From the NCBI RefSeq assembly GCF_000235505.1, contig NZ_JH379028.1, forward strand, positions 143,358 through 207,357: DNA of 64,000 nucleotides, read 5' to 3'. Shown in pieces: positions 42,911 to 50,300 of this stretch. The position numbers were made by a program, and so were the translations under genes. Under the pieces are notes generated by a model, which did not search any database, was not told where the DNA came from, and worked only from the letters and a program-made list of their open reading frames with translations. The first letter of the stretch is position 1; each line of letters starts with the position of its first letter. Source of the stretch: Hungatella hathewayi WAL-18680. Lineage in GTDB: Bacteria > Bacillota > Clostridia > Lachnospirales > Lachnospiraceae.

Positions 42911-43441
42911 ATGCTGTTGGTGAGGAATGTGAGCATAGTAACCGATTTGAATGGTGATAAAATGGTATTGATTAATGAGGTTATTTTCAAAGGGAAAAAA
43001 TCTATAAATTGGGATGATGTAAGAGCGTATCTTAAATCATATGTGGGTGAATTTTATGAAATAGCTGATACAAAAGATATTGTGTATATTGGCAATGATT
43101 TGCCGGATGAATATGCAAGCTCAAAATACACGTATTCTTTAAAGGGAGCGAATGCTAAAGCAAAAGCCAATGCATCACAGGGGATACCTCAAATGTTAGA
43201 AATTGCTGTTGGTAAGCATTTTAGAGAGAATTCAGGAGAAAAACATCAAAGAAATGCTGCGAATGGTTGGTATCGGTACGATTCCAGATTTGCTTTGCCA
43301 GTTTATGGGGATAATGGGAAGGTTGACCATTATAATGTATTTCATGCATCTATGCTGATACGCCATGCAAGTGATGGAAAAATGTATTTATATGACATTC
43401 TTGACATAAAAAAAGAAACGAGCAACCCGTTCAAATCATAA
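42911..43441 (+). CDS. Stand-alone PBECR-like nuclease domain protein
   Basis: A 176-residue protein. The core IVYIGNDLPDEYASSKYT, AKAKANASQGIPQMLEIA, KHQRNAANGWYRYDSRFALP, VFHASMLIRHASDGKMYLYD and DIKKETSNP matches what I recall of the C-terminal PBECR domain (phage barnase-EndoU-colicin E5/D-RelE-like nuclease) of very large polyvalent proteins in phages and conjugative elements; here it stands alone. Conserved K, H, R, Y and S/T residues are candidate catalytic positions. GGAGG at 42904-42908 is too close to ATG 42911; TTG 42917 or GTG 42920 may be the true start. No immunity gene is visible. It lies wholly within an insertion at the recQ end. Confidence 0.6.
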   Translation: MLLVRNVSIVTDLNGDKMVLINEVIFKGKKSINWDDVRAYLKSYVGEFYEIADTKDIVYIGNDLPDEYASSKYTYSLKGANAKAKANASQGIPQMLEIAVGKHFRENSGEKHQRNAANGWYRYDSRFALPVYGDNGKVDHYNVFHASMLIRHASDGKMYLYDILDIKKETSNPFKS

Positions 43442-43533
43442 GATTCTACTTGGTAAAAACCCATTTCCTTTTTCTAAGTATAGAATATGTCTGTTGAGTT
43501 GTCAAGAAAAAGTTTGATGGAAACGAATGACAT

Positions 43534-43630
43534 GGAATTGTGGCGGAGAAGCGGCTGAGTGAGAAAGGGAATGAGTATGATGTGTTTTATTATACGGAAA
43601 ACGCCCAGAGGGGGATTGTGGAGTGGCTGT
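43534..43630 (+). repeat. Direct repeat, right copy (recQ 3' end remnant)
   Basis: Second copy of recQ 42740-42836. It keeps an open frame that ends EWLLEAEGR and a stop at 43648-43650, and the ribosome site of the next gene (GGGAGG) is formed by its last codons. This is best read as the original recQ 3' end, separated from the gene body by about 700 bp. Confidence 0.88.
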
Positions 43631-43656
43631 TAGAAGCTGAAGGGAGGTAGTTCCCA

Positions 43657-44022
43657 ATGGATTTGAAAGAACGCGCAATCAAGTTAAAGCAGGACATTCC
43701 AGCTGTTTTTTTATCACTAAAGGATAAAGACACGCCGGTGTTAGCGAAAGTGATAGCGGCTATTACCGTGGCATATGCGTTATCTCCCATCGACCTGGTG
43801 CCAGATTTTATTCCGGTTCTGGGGTATTTAGATGATGTGATTCTGCTTCCAGCGTTGATTGTATTGACAGTAAAATTGATACCGAAAGAGGTTTGGGAGC
43901 GGAATCGTGCTTGTTCTGCTGGCATGTGGAAAGACGGAAAACCTAAAAAATGGTATTATGCAGTTCCAATTATTATCATTTGGCTGTTGCTGATTTTGCT
44001 GATTATTTGGAAATGTCTGTAA
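43657..44022 (+). CDS. YkvA/DUF1232 family membrane protein
   Basis: A 121-residue protein with the DUF1232 signature ITVAYALSPIDLVPDFIPVL and GYLDDVILLPALIVL, then a C-terminal membrane helix (YAVPIIIIWLLLILLIIW). Function unknown across the family. The ribosome site GGGAGG overlaps the end of the recQ remnant just upstream, which argues that recQ and this gene were once directly adjacent. Confidence 0.88.
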   Translation: MDLKERAIKLKQDIPAVFLSLKDKDTPVLAKVIAAITVAYALSPIDLVPDFIPVLGYLDDVILLPALIVLTVKLIPKEVWERNRACSAGMWKDGKPKKWYYAVPIIIIWLLLILLIIWKCL

Positions 44023-44145
44023 TGTGGCAGGGAGTGAAGCGTATTCTGGAAGTGGGAATGGAATATATTTCCGGTACGGACAGACGCAGACCGATGCAGA
44101 GTGATTGGAACATGATATTTTGAACGGATGAAAGGAGTACTATCC

Positions 44146-44841
44146 ATGAAAAAATTAGGAATACTTGGTGGGATGGGGCCGGAATCAACTTTGCTTTACT
44201 ACAAGGAAATTGCGGCGGGATACAAGAGGAAAGATAAAGATGGGAATTTCCCTGCGCTGACGATAGAGACCGTCAATATGTATGAAATGCTAGGGTATTG
44301 TAAGGCACAGCAATATGATAAACTGGCTGAATACCTGTTGCGGGGAATTTATAATCTGGAGAAGGCAGGGGCTGATTTTGCCATCTTGGCTTCCAATACC
44401 CCGCACGTTGTATTCGATATCATTGAAAAACAGGCACATATCCCGCTTCTGAATATCGTTGAACCCACTTATCAGGCGGTGAAAGCAGTCGGAATTAAGA
44501 AGGTTGTCTGGCTGGGGACAGGATTTACGATGGAACAGGAATGTTTTAAAAGACCTTTTATGGAACACGGGATTGATGTGGTGGTTCCGGATGAAAGGGA
44601 GCGGGCATTGATTGACAAGATCATTGCAAAAGAACTGGAGTTCGGAATTGTAAACGAGGAATCCAAAAAAGAAATAGACATTATCATCCAGCGCCTCATA
44701 AAGGAGGAGGGGATCGAAGCGGTCATCATGGGATGTACGGAATTGCCGCTGATGTATGCCAACGAGAAGTTGCCGGTCCCTGTGTTTGACACATTAAAGT
44801 ATCATATTCAGGGAATCGTTGAGTACATGTTCCGTGAGTGA
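44146..44841 (+). CDS. Aspartate/glutamate racemase family protein
   Basis: About 231 residues. MKKLGILGGMGPESTLLYY at the N-terminus, FAILASNTPHVVFD (here a threonine replaces the first catalytic cysteine region N-T-x-H usual for this subgroup) and IMGCTELPLM with the second cysteine. These racemases interconvert L- and D-amino acids without cofactor; the N-T-P-H motif with only one clear catalytic cysteine (GCTEL) resembles RacX/YgeA-like broad-specificity members and may alter activity. ATG 44146 is chosen over 44128 because AAAGGAG sits eight bases before it. Confidence 0.85.
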   Translation: MKKLGILGGMGPESTLLYYKEIAAGYKRKDKDGNFPALTIETVNMYEMLGYCKAQQYDKLAEYLLRGIYNLEKAGADFAILASNTPHVVFDIIEKQAHIPLLNIVEPTYQAVKAVGIKKVVWLGTGFTMEQECFKRPFMEHGIDVVVPDERERALIDKIIAKELEFGIVNEESKKEIDIIIQRLIKEEGIEAVIMGCTELPLMYANEKLPVPVFDTLKYHIQGIVEYMFRE

Positions 44842-44864
44842 CATAGGAGAATGGAGGGGGTACC

Positions 44865-45686
44865 GTGCAGACATTTGAAGCGGAAATTACGAAAGAGGAA
44901 AATGGAAGACTTACTTTTCTTGAGATTCCTTTTGATGCAAGAGAAGTTTTCTCCATACCCAAAGGAACCATTTATGTGAAAGGCAGAATCAATGAGGTCG
45001 AATACCGCAGCAAACTGCTGTCGCGGGGAAATGACGTCTATATTCTTGTTTTAAACAAAGAATTACAGAAACAGGTCGGTTTTCAGAGTGGTCCAATGCC
45101 GGTGAAGGTGACAATGAGCGCTGAGAAGGAAGAAATAAATGGCCCATTGAAGGAAATGGAGACGGCCGCTAGCGGGATAGATGTTATCACGGCGATAAGA
45201 GAAAGGCGGAGCATCCGCAAGTTTCAGCCGAGACCGGTTGATGAGACGATATTGTATACAGTCCTGAGTGCCGGTTTGCAGGCTCCCACCGCGAAGAATA
45301 AAAGACCATATCATTTTATCGTGATTCGTGAGAAGGAGACACTTGAGATACTGGCAAGTCAGAACCATTACGCAGTCATGCTAAGAGATGCCGCCTGCGG
45401 CATTGTCGTATGCGGAGACCGGAATATCGAGGGGAATAAGGAATTTTTATATGAGGACTGTGCCGCGGCGACGCAGAATATATTGCTTGGCGCTCATGGG
45501 CTGGGATTAGGGGCTGTGTGGTGCGGCGTTGTACAGAATTCTGATTGGAAAAAGCTGATCATAGATACACTCAACCTTCCACTGAAAATTGAACCGGTGT
45601 CTGTCATCGCCTTAGGTTATCCGGATGAATGCAGACAGGCGGAGGAGAGATGGGATTCGGGAAAAGTGCATTTTGATAGATGGTGA
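44865..45686 (+). CDS. Fusion of DUF1905 domain and nitroreductase-family domain
   Basis: A 273-residue protein in two parts. Residues 1-85 form a DUF1905-like beta domain (FEAEITKEENGRLTFLEIPF, VYILVLNKELQKQVGFQSG). Residues about 105-273 are an FMN-dependent nitroreductase: AIRERRSIRKFQPRPVDE, LSAGLQAPTAKNKRPYHFIV, CAAATQNILLGAHGLGLGAV and SVIALGYPDE. Likely a cytoplasmic NAD(P)H oxidoreductase of unknown substrate. The GTG start at 44865 follows GGAGGGGGTACC. Confidence 0.85.
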   Translation: MQTFEAEITKEENGRLTFLEIPFDAREVFSIPKGTIYVKGRINEVEYRSKLLSRGNDVYILVLNKELQKQVGFQSGPMPVKVTMSAEKEEINGPLKEMETAASGIDVITAIRERRSIRKFQPRPVDETILYTVLSAGLQAPTAKNKRPYHFIVIREKETLEILASQNHYAVMLRDAACGIVVCGDRNIEGNKEFLYEDCAAATQNILLGAHGLGLGAVWCGVVQNSDWKKLIIDTLNLPLKIEPVSVIALGYPDECRQAEERWDSGKVHFDRW

Positions 45687-45722
45687 TAAAAATAAAAACT
45701 GGAATTTGAGGAGATGGTTGAA

Positions 45723-46331
45723 ATGAAGCGTAGCATGGTTAATCTCTTAACGTTGTCATTATTGGTTTTGGGAATTAGTGGGTGCAGCAGGAGCAGCGCC
45801 GTGGAACAAACACAAACAGGGACCGTGGAACAAACGGAGACAGTGAAACAGGCAGAGACCGTGGAACCGGCCGAGCCGGAATCGAGCACTCCGGAGCAGA
45901 CAGACACTTCCGTGAATTCCGACGATACACTGGAACAGACACTATATCGAGTTATGAGCCGCATCCTGACAGACCAGGGCCTGGATCATGCCATCGATTA
46001 TGATAATGGACTGGAAGATATTTCAAAGGATGCCATTGTCAAACTGTGCACATCCGAAAGCGGCCAATATGAAGCATACGGCTTCATCAGCTCAGAGTAT
46101 GGGAAGACAGGCATTTTGCTAAACAACATCCTCGACTGGGGAGAAAACTGGAATTACTTAGAGGAGCCATGGTCATACGGCGCCGCAAAGCCAACCCTGG
46201 AGGAGCCGGCCGAGTACGAAGTTCTCTTTTCTTTCACACAGAAAAATGACGGGAAAGAAGTCGTGCGGCAGATTTACTTCGACACTTATGACACGGGAAC
46301 AATGTCGATGCGGGAAAGCGTCAGTAATTGA
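45723..46331 (+). CDS. Lipoprotein of unknown function
   Basis: About 202 residues. Signal peptide MKRSMVNLLTLSLLVLGISG followed by the lipobox cysteine (ISGCS), then a threonine- and glutamate-rich linker with repeated VEQT/VKQAETVEP units (about residues 25-60), then a compact domain of about 130 residues (TLYRVMSRILTDQGLDHAID; YEAYGFISSEYGKTGILLNN). No family recognised. ATG 45723 chosen because GAGGAG lies nine bases upstream; the ATG at 45714 abuts that site. Confidence 0.75.
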   Translation: MKRSMVNLLTLSLLVLGISGCSRSSAVEQTQTGTVEQTETVKQAETVEPAEPESSTPEQTDTSVNSDDTLEQTLYRVMSRILTDQGLDHAIDYDNGLEDISKDAIVKLCTSESGQYEAYGFISSEYGKTGILLNNILDWGENWNYLEEPWSYGAAKPTLEEPAEYEVLFSFTQKNDGKEVVRQIYFDTYDTGTMSMRESVSN

Positions 46332-46365
46332 TTTGTGAATGAAAAATATTGAGAGAAGGAATGAG

Positions 46366-46923
46366 ATGAGTCGAGATTATTTTTTAATGACTAATCGGAT
46401 TGGGTTTTCAAAATGGTGCCATGATGATATGGAACTGGCTGTTTTGTTGTGGGGAGAGGAAGCAGTGACGCGGTATATTTGCGCGTCCGGAGCATTTTCC
46501 CGGCAGGAAATTACGGACCGTTTAGGGACTGAAATTCATAATGGCGAACAGTATTCGGTACAGTACTGGCCCATATTCGAACTTGCGACAGAGGAACTGA
46601 TTGGATGCTGTGGCCTGCGGCCTTTTAAAAATGAAAAGGATTCTTATGAAATTGGTTTTCATCTTCGGAAAAAATACTGGGGGATGGGATTTGCATCGGA
46701 AGCGGCAGAGGCAGTTATCGATTATAGCTTTCGGGTTCTAAAGGCAGAAATACTGTATGCCGGTCATCATCCACAGAATGCGGCTTCCAAAAAATTATTG
46801 ACAAAACTTGGATTTCAGTATATTGGCAAGAATTATTATGAGCCAACAGGGTTATACCATCCGTCTTATCAATTGAGAGTGGGAGATTATATGGAATTGA
46901 CCACTTTAAAAGTGAAGCAGTGA
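46366..46923 (+). CDS. GNAT acetyltransferase, RimJ/RimL-like
   Basis: About 185 residues. MTNRIGFSKWCHDDMELAVL opens the fold; ELIGCCGLRPFKNEKDSYEI and KYWGMGFASEAAEAVIDYSF form the acetyl-CoA pocket (the usual R/Q-x-x-G-x-G/A loop here reads K-Y-W-G-M-G-F-A); NAASKKLLTKLGFQYIG is the late helix. Probably acetylates an amine of a small molecule or protein terminus. Starts at ATG 46366 with AGAAGGA five bases upstream. Confidence 0.85.
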   Translation: MSRDYFLMTNRIGFSKWCHDDMELAVLLWGEEAVTRYICASGAFSRQEITDRLGTEIHNGEQYSVQYWPIFELATEELIGCCGLRPFKNEKDSYEIGFHLRKKYWGMGFASEAAEAVIDYSFRVLKAEILYAGHHPQNAASKKLLTKLGFQYIGKNYYEPTGLYHPSYQLRVGDYMELTTLKVKQ

Positions 46924-46955
46924 CATGAAATGGCTATTATTTTAGGGAGACAACG

Positions 46956-47405
46956 ATGAAAATAACCGAAGTAAGAGAACGATCCTCCTCGCTGATACAA
47001 CAGCTTTTGGAAATCTGGGAGACATCTGTGAGGGCGACGCATTTGTTTTTATCAAACGATGAAATAGAAATGATTAAGACGTATGTTCCACAAGCGCTGG
47101 CCGAGATACCACACCTGGTAATTGTGGAAAATGATAACGAATCCCCAGTGGCATTCATGGGAATAGATGGCCAGAAACTGGAGATGCTGTTTGTCTCAGG
47201 AGAAGAAAGAGGAAATGGCCTTGGTAAACAGTTAATTCAATATGGAATAGAGACCTATTCTGTCAATGAACTGGCGGTGAACGAACAAAATCCGCCGGCG
47301 AGAGGCTTCTATGAGCATATGGGTTTTCACGTTTATCACAGAACTGAATTCGATGAGCAGGGGAATCCATACCCACTATTATACATGAGGTATGATAAAA
47401 GATAA
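46956..47405 (+). CDS. GNAT acetyltransferase, YjaB-like
   Basis: A 149-residue N-acetyltransferase: VRERSSSLIQQLLEIWETSV and RATHLFLSNDEIEMIKTYVP at the N-terminus, EMLFVSGEERGNGLGKQLIQ (acetyl-CoA loop with R-G-x-G-x-G-like spacing) and VNEQNPPARGFYEHMGFHVY near the end. This pattern matches YjaB/YiaC-type lysine or small-molecule acetyltransferases. ATG 46956 follows TAGGGAGACAACG. Confidence 0.87.
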   Translation: MKITEVRERSSSLIQQLLEIWETSVRATHLFLSNDEIEMIKTYVPQALAEIPHLVIVENDNESPVAFMGIDGQKLEMLFVSGEERGNGLGKQLIQYGIETYSVNELAVNEQNPPARGFYEHMGFHVYHRTEFDEQGNPYPLLYMRYDKR

Positions 47406-47439
47406 AGTTAAGCAGCGTCACCAGTTTAGGAGAACATAG

Positions 47440-48216
47440 ATGAAGAATATAAAAATTGCATTTTTTGATATCGACGGAACGTTGATTGATATGAATACCA
47501 AAGTAATGACTAAAAAGATGGAAGAGACATTGATTCGATTAAAACGAAATCATGTGATTCTCTGCATTGCTACGGGGCGGCCTCTGAGAAATGTGCCGCG
47601 CTTTCCAGGGATTGAATTTGATGTTTTTCTGACGTTTAATGCATCTTATTGCTGTACAAAAGATGAGGTGATATTTAAAAATCCGATTCCGTCACCGGAT
47701 GTACACACGATTATCGAAAATGCAAAAGGAATCAACCGGCCGGTCTGCGTTGCCAGTGCGGACCGGCTGGGGGCGAATGGCAGGGACAGGGATTTGGTTG
47801 ATTATTTTGCAATTGCCAATCAGACAGTAGAGATTGCGGATGATTTTGAGGAACTGGCCAGGGAAGATATTTATCAGATGATGATCGGCTGTTATCCGGA
47901 AGAGTATGATAGGATACTCGACCACGCAAAAGGCGCGAAAATTACGGCCTGGTGGAATCGGGCGGCAGATATCATACCGGCAGACGGCGGCAAGGGACTG
48001 GGCGTGGAGAAGATTCTTGACTATTATCATCTGACGAGAGAGGAAGCGATTGCGTTTGGCGATGGAACCAACGATATCGAAATGCTGCAAGCCGTCGGCC
48101 ACGGTGTAGCCATGGGAAATGCGACGGACAATGTGAAGGAGATTGCGGATGATATCTGCGGGTGCGCCGCGGAGGATGGGATTTACGATTACTGTAAGAA
48201 AATGCATTTGATTTAA
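47440..48216 (+). CDS. Cof-type HAD-superfamily phosphatase
   Basis: A 258-residue HAD IIB phosphatase. Motif I IAFFDIDGTLIDMNTKVMT with both aspartates, motif II CIATGRPLRN, a lysine in DGGKGLGVEKIL and motif IV IAFGDGTNDIEMLQAVGHGV. These enzymes dephosphorylate sugar phosphates or flavin/vitamin intermediates; the substrate is unknown. Starts after TTTAGGAGAAC. Confidence 0.92.
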   Translation: MKNIKIAFFDIDGTLIDMNTKVMTKKMEETLIRLKRNHVILCIATGRPLRNVPRFPGIEFDVFLTFNASYCCTKDEVIFKNPIPSPDVHTIIENAKGINRPVCVASADRLGANGRDRDLVDYFAIANQTVEIADDFEELAREDIYQMMIGCYPEEYDRILDHAKGAKITAWWNRAADIIPADGGKGLGVEKILDYYHLTREEAIAFGDGTNDIEMLQAVGHGVAMGNATDNVKEIADDICGCAAEDGIYDYCKKMHLI

Positions 48217-48248
48217 ATATGAGGACAAAGAAAAAGGAGGGGTCAGCA

Positions 48249-48605
48249 ATGCAGCTCAGTTATATTACATTTATGATTCGGGATATGAAGAAAACGGTGG
48301 AGTTTTATGAGAAGGCGGCGAATCTGCGTGTTGTCAGACAGTTCAACCCGGGGATGGGGGAGATTACGTTTATGGCGGATGAAGATGGCGGGACAATGCT
48401 GGAATTTATCCAGTTTGAGGATGCGGAGAAGGTTTCGGTCAGGGGGATGGTGATTAGCTTTTTGGTGAAGGGAGATCTTGAGGAGCAGAGGGAGAAGATA
48501 GCCGCGCTGGGATACCATCCCTCCGATATCGTGGTAAAAGGGCCGAAGCCAAAACATTTTACCGTGGCCGACCCGGATGGGATTGTTGTGGAGTTTAGCG
48601 CTTAA
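48249..48605 (+). CDS. VOC/glyoxalase-fold protein
   Basis: About 118 residues: QLSYITFMIRDMKKTVEFYE, then MGEITFMADEDGGTMLEFIQ and FTVADPDGIVVEFSA, the two halves of a vicinal-oxygen-chelate fold with the expected metal-ligand glutamates. Could be a lactoylglutathione-lyase-like or dioxygenase-like protein. ATG 48249 follows AAAAGGAGGGG; an earlier in-frame ATG at 48219 would give ten extra residues over the ribosome site. Confidence 0.87.
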   Translation: MQLSYITFMIRDMKKTVEFYEKAANLRVVRQFNPGMGEITFMADEDGGTMLEFIQFEDAEKVSVRGMVISFLVKGDLEEQREKIAALGYHPSDIVVKGPKPKHFTVADPDGIVVEFSA

Positions 48606-48619
48606 ATAAATATAACGTA

Positions 48620-48655
48620 AAACGCAGAGGACAATGTGGCCTCTGCGTTTGTTTT
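48620..48655. terminator. Bidirectional terminator
   Basis: AAACGCAGAGG (48620-48630) pairs with CCTCTGCGTTT (48640-48650); TGTTTTG follows on plus and a T-rich run on minus, between the VOC gene and the convergent MATE gene. Confidence 0.85.
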
Positions 48656-48712
48656 GCTGCTGATAGACGAATTCATGTTGGGTTACTGGTCATCCGGGCG
48701 CCGGAGGAGTAA

Positions 48713-50071
48713 TCACCCCAGATTTGGCACCCGCCGAAACAGAATCCATGCGACAACAGAAGCGCACAGCTCGGAGATAGGAAATGCCAGCCAGACGCCG
48801 TCCGCCCCCATGATGCCCGACAGCAGAAAGCTTAAGGGGATGGTGATGACAAACTGGCGGAGCAGGGACACGATGAGGGAATCCTTTCCCCGTCCCAGGG
48901 CTTCGAAGGTGCCGGAGCAGATGACGCCTACGGTGGAAATGACGAAGCCCAGGCTGATGATCCGCAGCGCCGAGATGCCGGCGTCTAACAGCGCTTCCTC
49001 GGCATCAAACATAGCAAATATCTGGGCCGGGAAGCCCAGGGCGGCCACGGTTCCGACGGCCATGATGACGGCGGCGGAGAGCAGACTGTACCGGATGACT
49101 TTTTTCACCCGGTCGTACTCTCCGGCGCCGTAATTGTATCCGATGATGGGGCGCATGCCCTGGACAATGCCGCTGGCCGGCATGTAGATGAAGGTCTGGA
49201 GCTTGAAGTAAACGCCTAGCACGGCCACGTAGACATCGGAGAATCTGGCCAGCAGGCTGTTTAAGATGCTGACCAGAACCGACGGCAGCACCAGCATGAT
49301 GGTGGACGGAATTCCCACGGAGTAAATCTGGCGGATGATGGCTTTATCAAAATGCAGATACTGCGGGTGGATTTTCACCGGAAATGTCTTCCGTTTGCGG
49401 TGGTACACCACAATGTAGAGCAGAAAGGCGGCAATCTGCCCGATGACCGTGGCGACGGCGGCGCCGATGATGCCGAGGGCCGGGAATCCCAGGAGACCGA
49501 AGATCAGAATCGGGTCCAGGATAATGTTGATGATACAGCCGGCGGCAAGCAGCACCATGGTGACTTTCATGGAGCCCACGGCCTGAAATATTTTCTCCAT
49601 GGCAAGCTGAAGCTGGCAGCCGAAGGAGACGCACACCACGATGTAGGTGTACTGGCAGGCCCAGGTGAGGGTCTGCTCATCTCTGGTAAAGAGCATGAGA
49701 AACGGTCTGGTGGCCAGGAGTCCGAACACCACGAATACCAGGCAGTGGACAGCGGCCAGAGCGACGCCGATGGTGGCGGAGCGGTTGGCCTTCTCCGCGC
49801 TGCCGGAGCCTAAGTGGATGGAGATGGCGGAGGTGATGCCGACGCCCATACCGATGGCCACGGAGGTGGAGATATTCTGGAGTGGAAATGCCAGAGACAC
49901 CGCCGTGAGGGCCTGGGTTCCCAGTCTGGACACGTAGATGCTGTCCACAATGTTGTACAGGGACTGAATCAGCATGGAGATGATCATCGGCACGGACATG
50001 GACATCAAAAGGCCGAATACCGGGCGGGTTTTCATAAATTGATTGGCTTGGTTCTTATCTGTTTGATTCAT
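48713..50071 (-). CDS. MATE-family multidrug/cation antiporter
   Basis: About 452 residues with 12 hydrophobic segments. First repeat begins LLMSMSVPMIISMLIQSLYN and IVDSIYVSRLGTQALTAVSL, second repeat near IIRQIYSVGIPSTIMLVLPS, with GMRPIIGYNYGAGEYDRVKK between. Expels cationic drugs or metabolites using H+ or Na+. I chose ATG 50071 (GAGGAA upstream) over the start at 50134, which would lie in the terminator-like leader. Divergent from a UvrA-type ATPase, a pairing sometimes tied to resistance to DNA-binding compounds (inference). Confidence 0.9.
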   Translation of the reverse strand: MNQTDKNQANQFMKTRPVFGLLMSMSVPMIISMLIQSLYNIVDSIYVSRLGTQALTAVSLAFPLQNISTSVAIGMGVGITSAISIHLGSGSAEKANRSATIGVALAAVHCLVFVVFGLLATRPFLMLFTRDEQTLTWACQYTYIVVCVSFGCQLQLAMEKIFQAVGSMKVTMVLLAAGCIINIILDPILIFGLLGFPALGIIGAAVATVIGQIAAFLLYIVVYHRKRKTFPVKIHPQYLHFDKAIIRQIYSVGIPSTIMLVLPSVLVSILNSLLARFSDVYVAVLGVYFKLQTFIYMPASGIVQGMRPIIGYNYGAGEYDRVKKVIRYSLLSAAVIMAVGTVAALGFPAQIFAMFDAEEALLDAGISALRIISLGFVISTVGVICSGTFEALGRGKDSLIVSLLRQFVITIPLSFLLSGIMGADGVWLAFPISELCASVVAWILFRRVPNLG

Positions 50072-50117
50072 CTTAATTTTTCCTCTATCCTTTCTGCCCG
50101 CATGACAGCGGGAGAAC

Positions 50118-50172
50118 AAAAAAGCCACCGGCATCTGTTTGAATTCTGAAACAGAAAAACCGGTGACTTTTT
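50118..50172 (-). promoter_or_regulatory. Terminator-like attenuator in the MATE leader
   Basis: Read on the minus strand, AAAAAGTCACCGG pairs with CCGGTGGCTTTTTT (outer arms 50160-50172 and 50118-50131, one mismatch) and an inner CTGTTT/AAACAG stem (50149-50154, 50135-50140) sits within it; a T run ends the hairpin. It lies between the MATE promoter (TTGACA 50215-50210, 18-bp spacer, TAGGAT 50191-50186) and the gene, so most transcripts should stop before the coding region unless the hairpin is prevented. Confidence 0.7.
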
Positions 50173-50229
50173 ATCACTGTGAAGTATCCTAACACAGGAC
50201 AGGAGAAAATGTCAAGCGATAATCGTCAT

Positions 50230-50258
50230 TTGAAAAATGATGGAGGATTTAGTATAAT
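50230..50258 (+). promoter_or_regulatory. Promoter of the UvrA-like gene
   Basis: TTGAAA at 50230-50235, 17-bp spacer, TATAAT at 50253-50258, back to back with the MATE promoter. Confidence 0.75.
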
Positions 50259-50300
50259 ATGGATTAGACTGAATTTGACCAGTAGAAAAGAGATGACCAT

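Noticed and set aside
44022-44123. 33-codon frame overlapping the YkvA stop (TAATG)
   Set aside because: No Shine-Dalgarno site of its own and no recognisable feature; overlap may be chance, though a small protein cannot be excluded.
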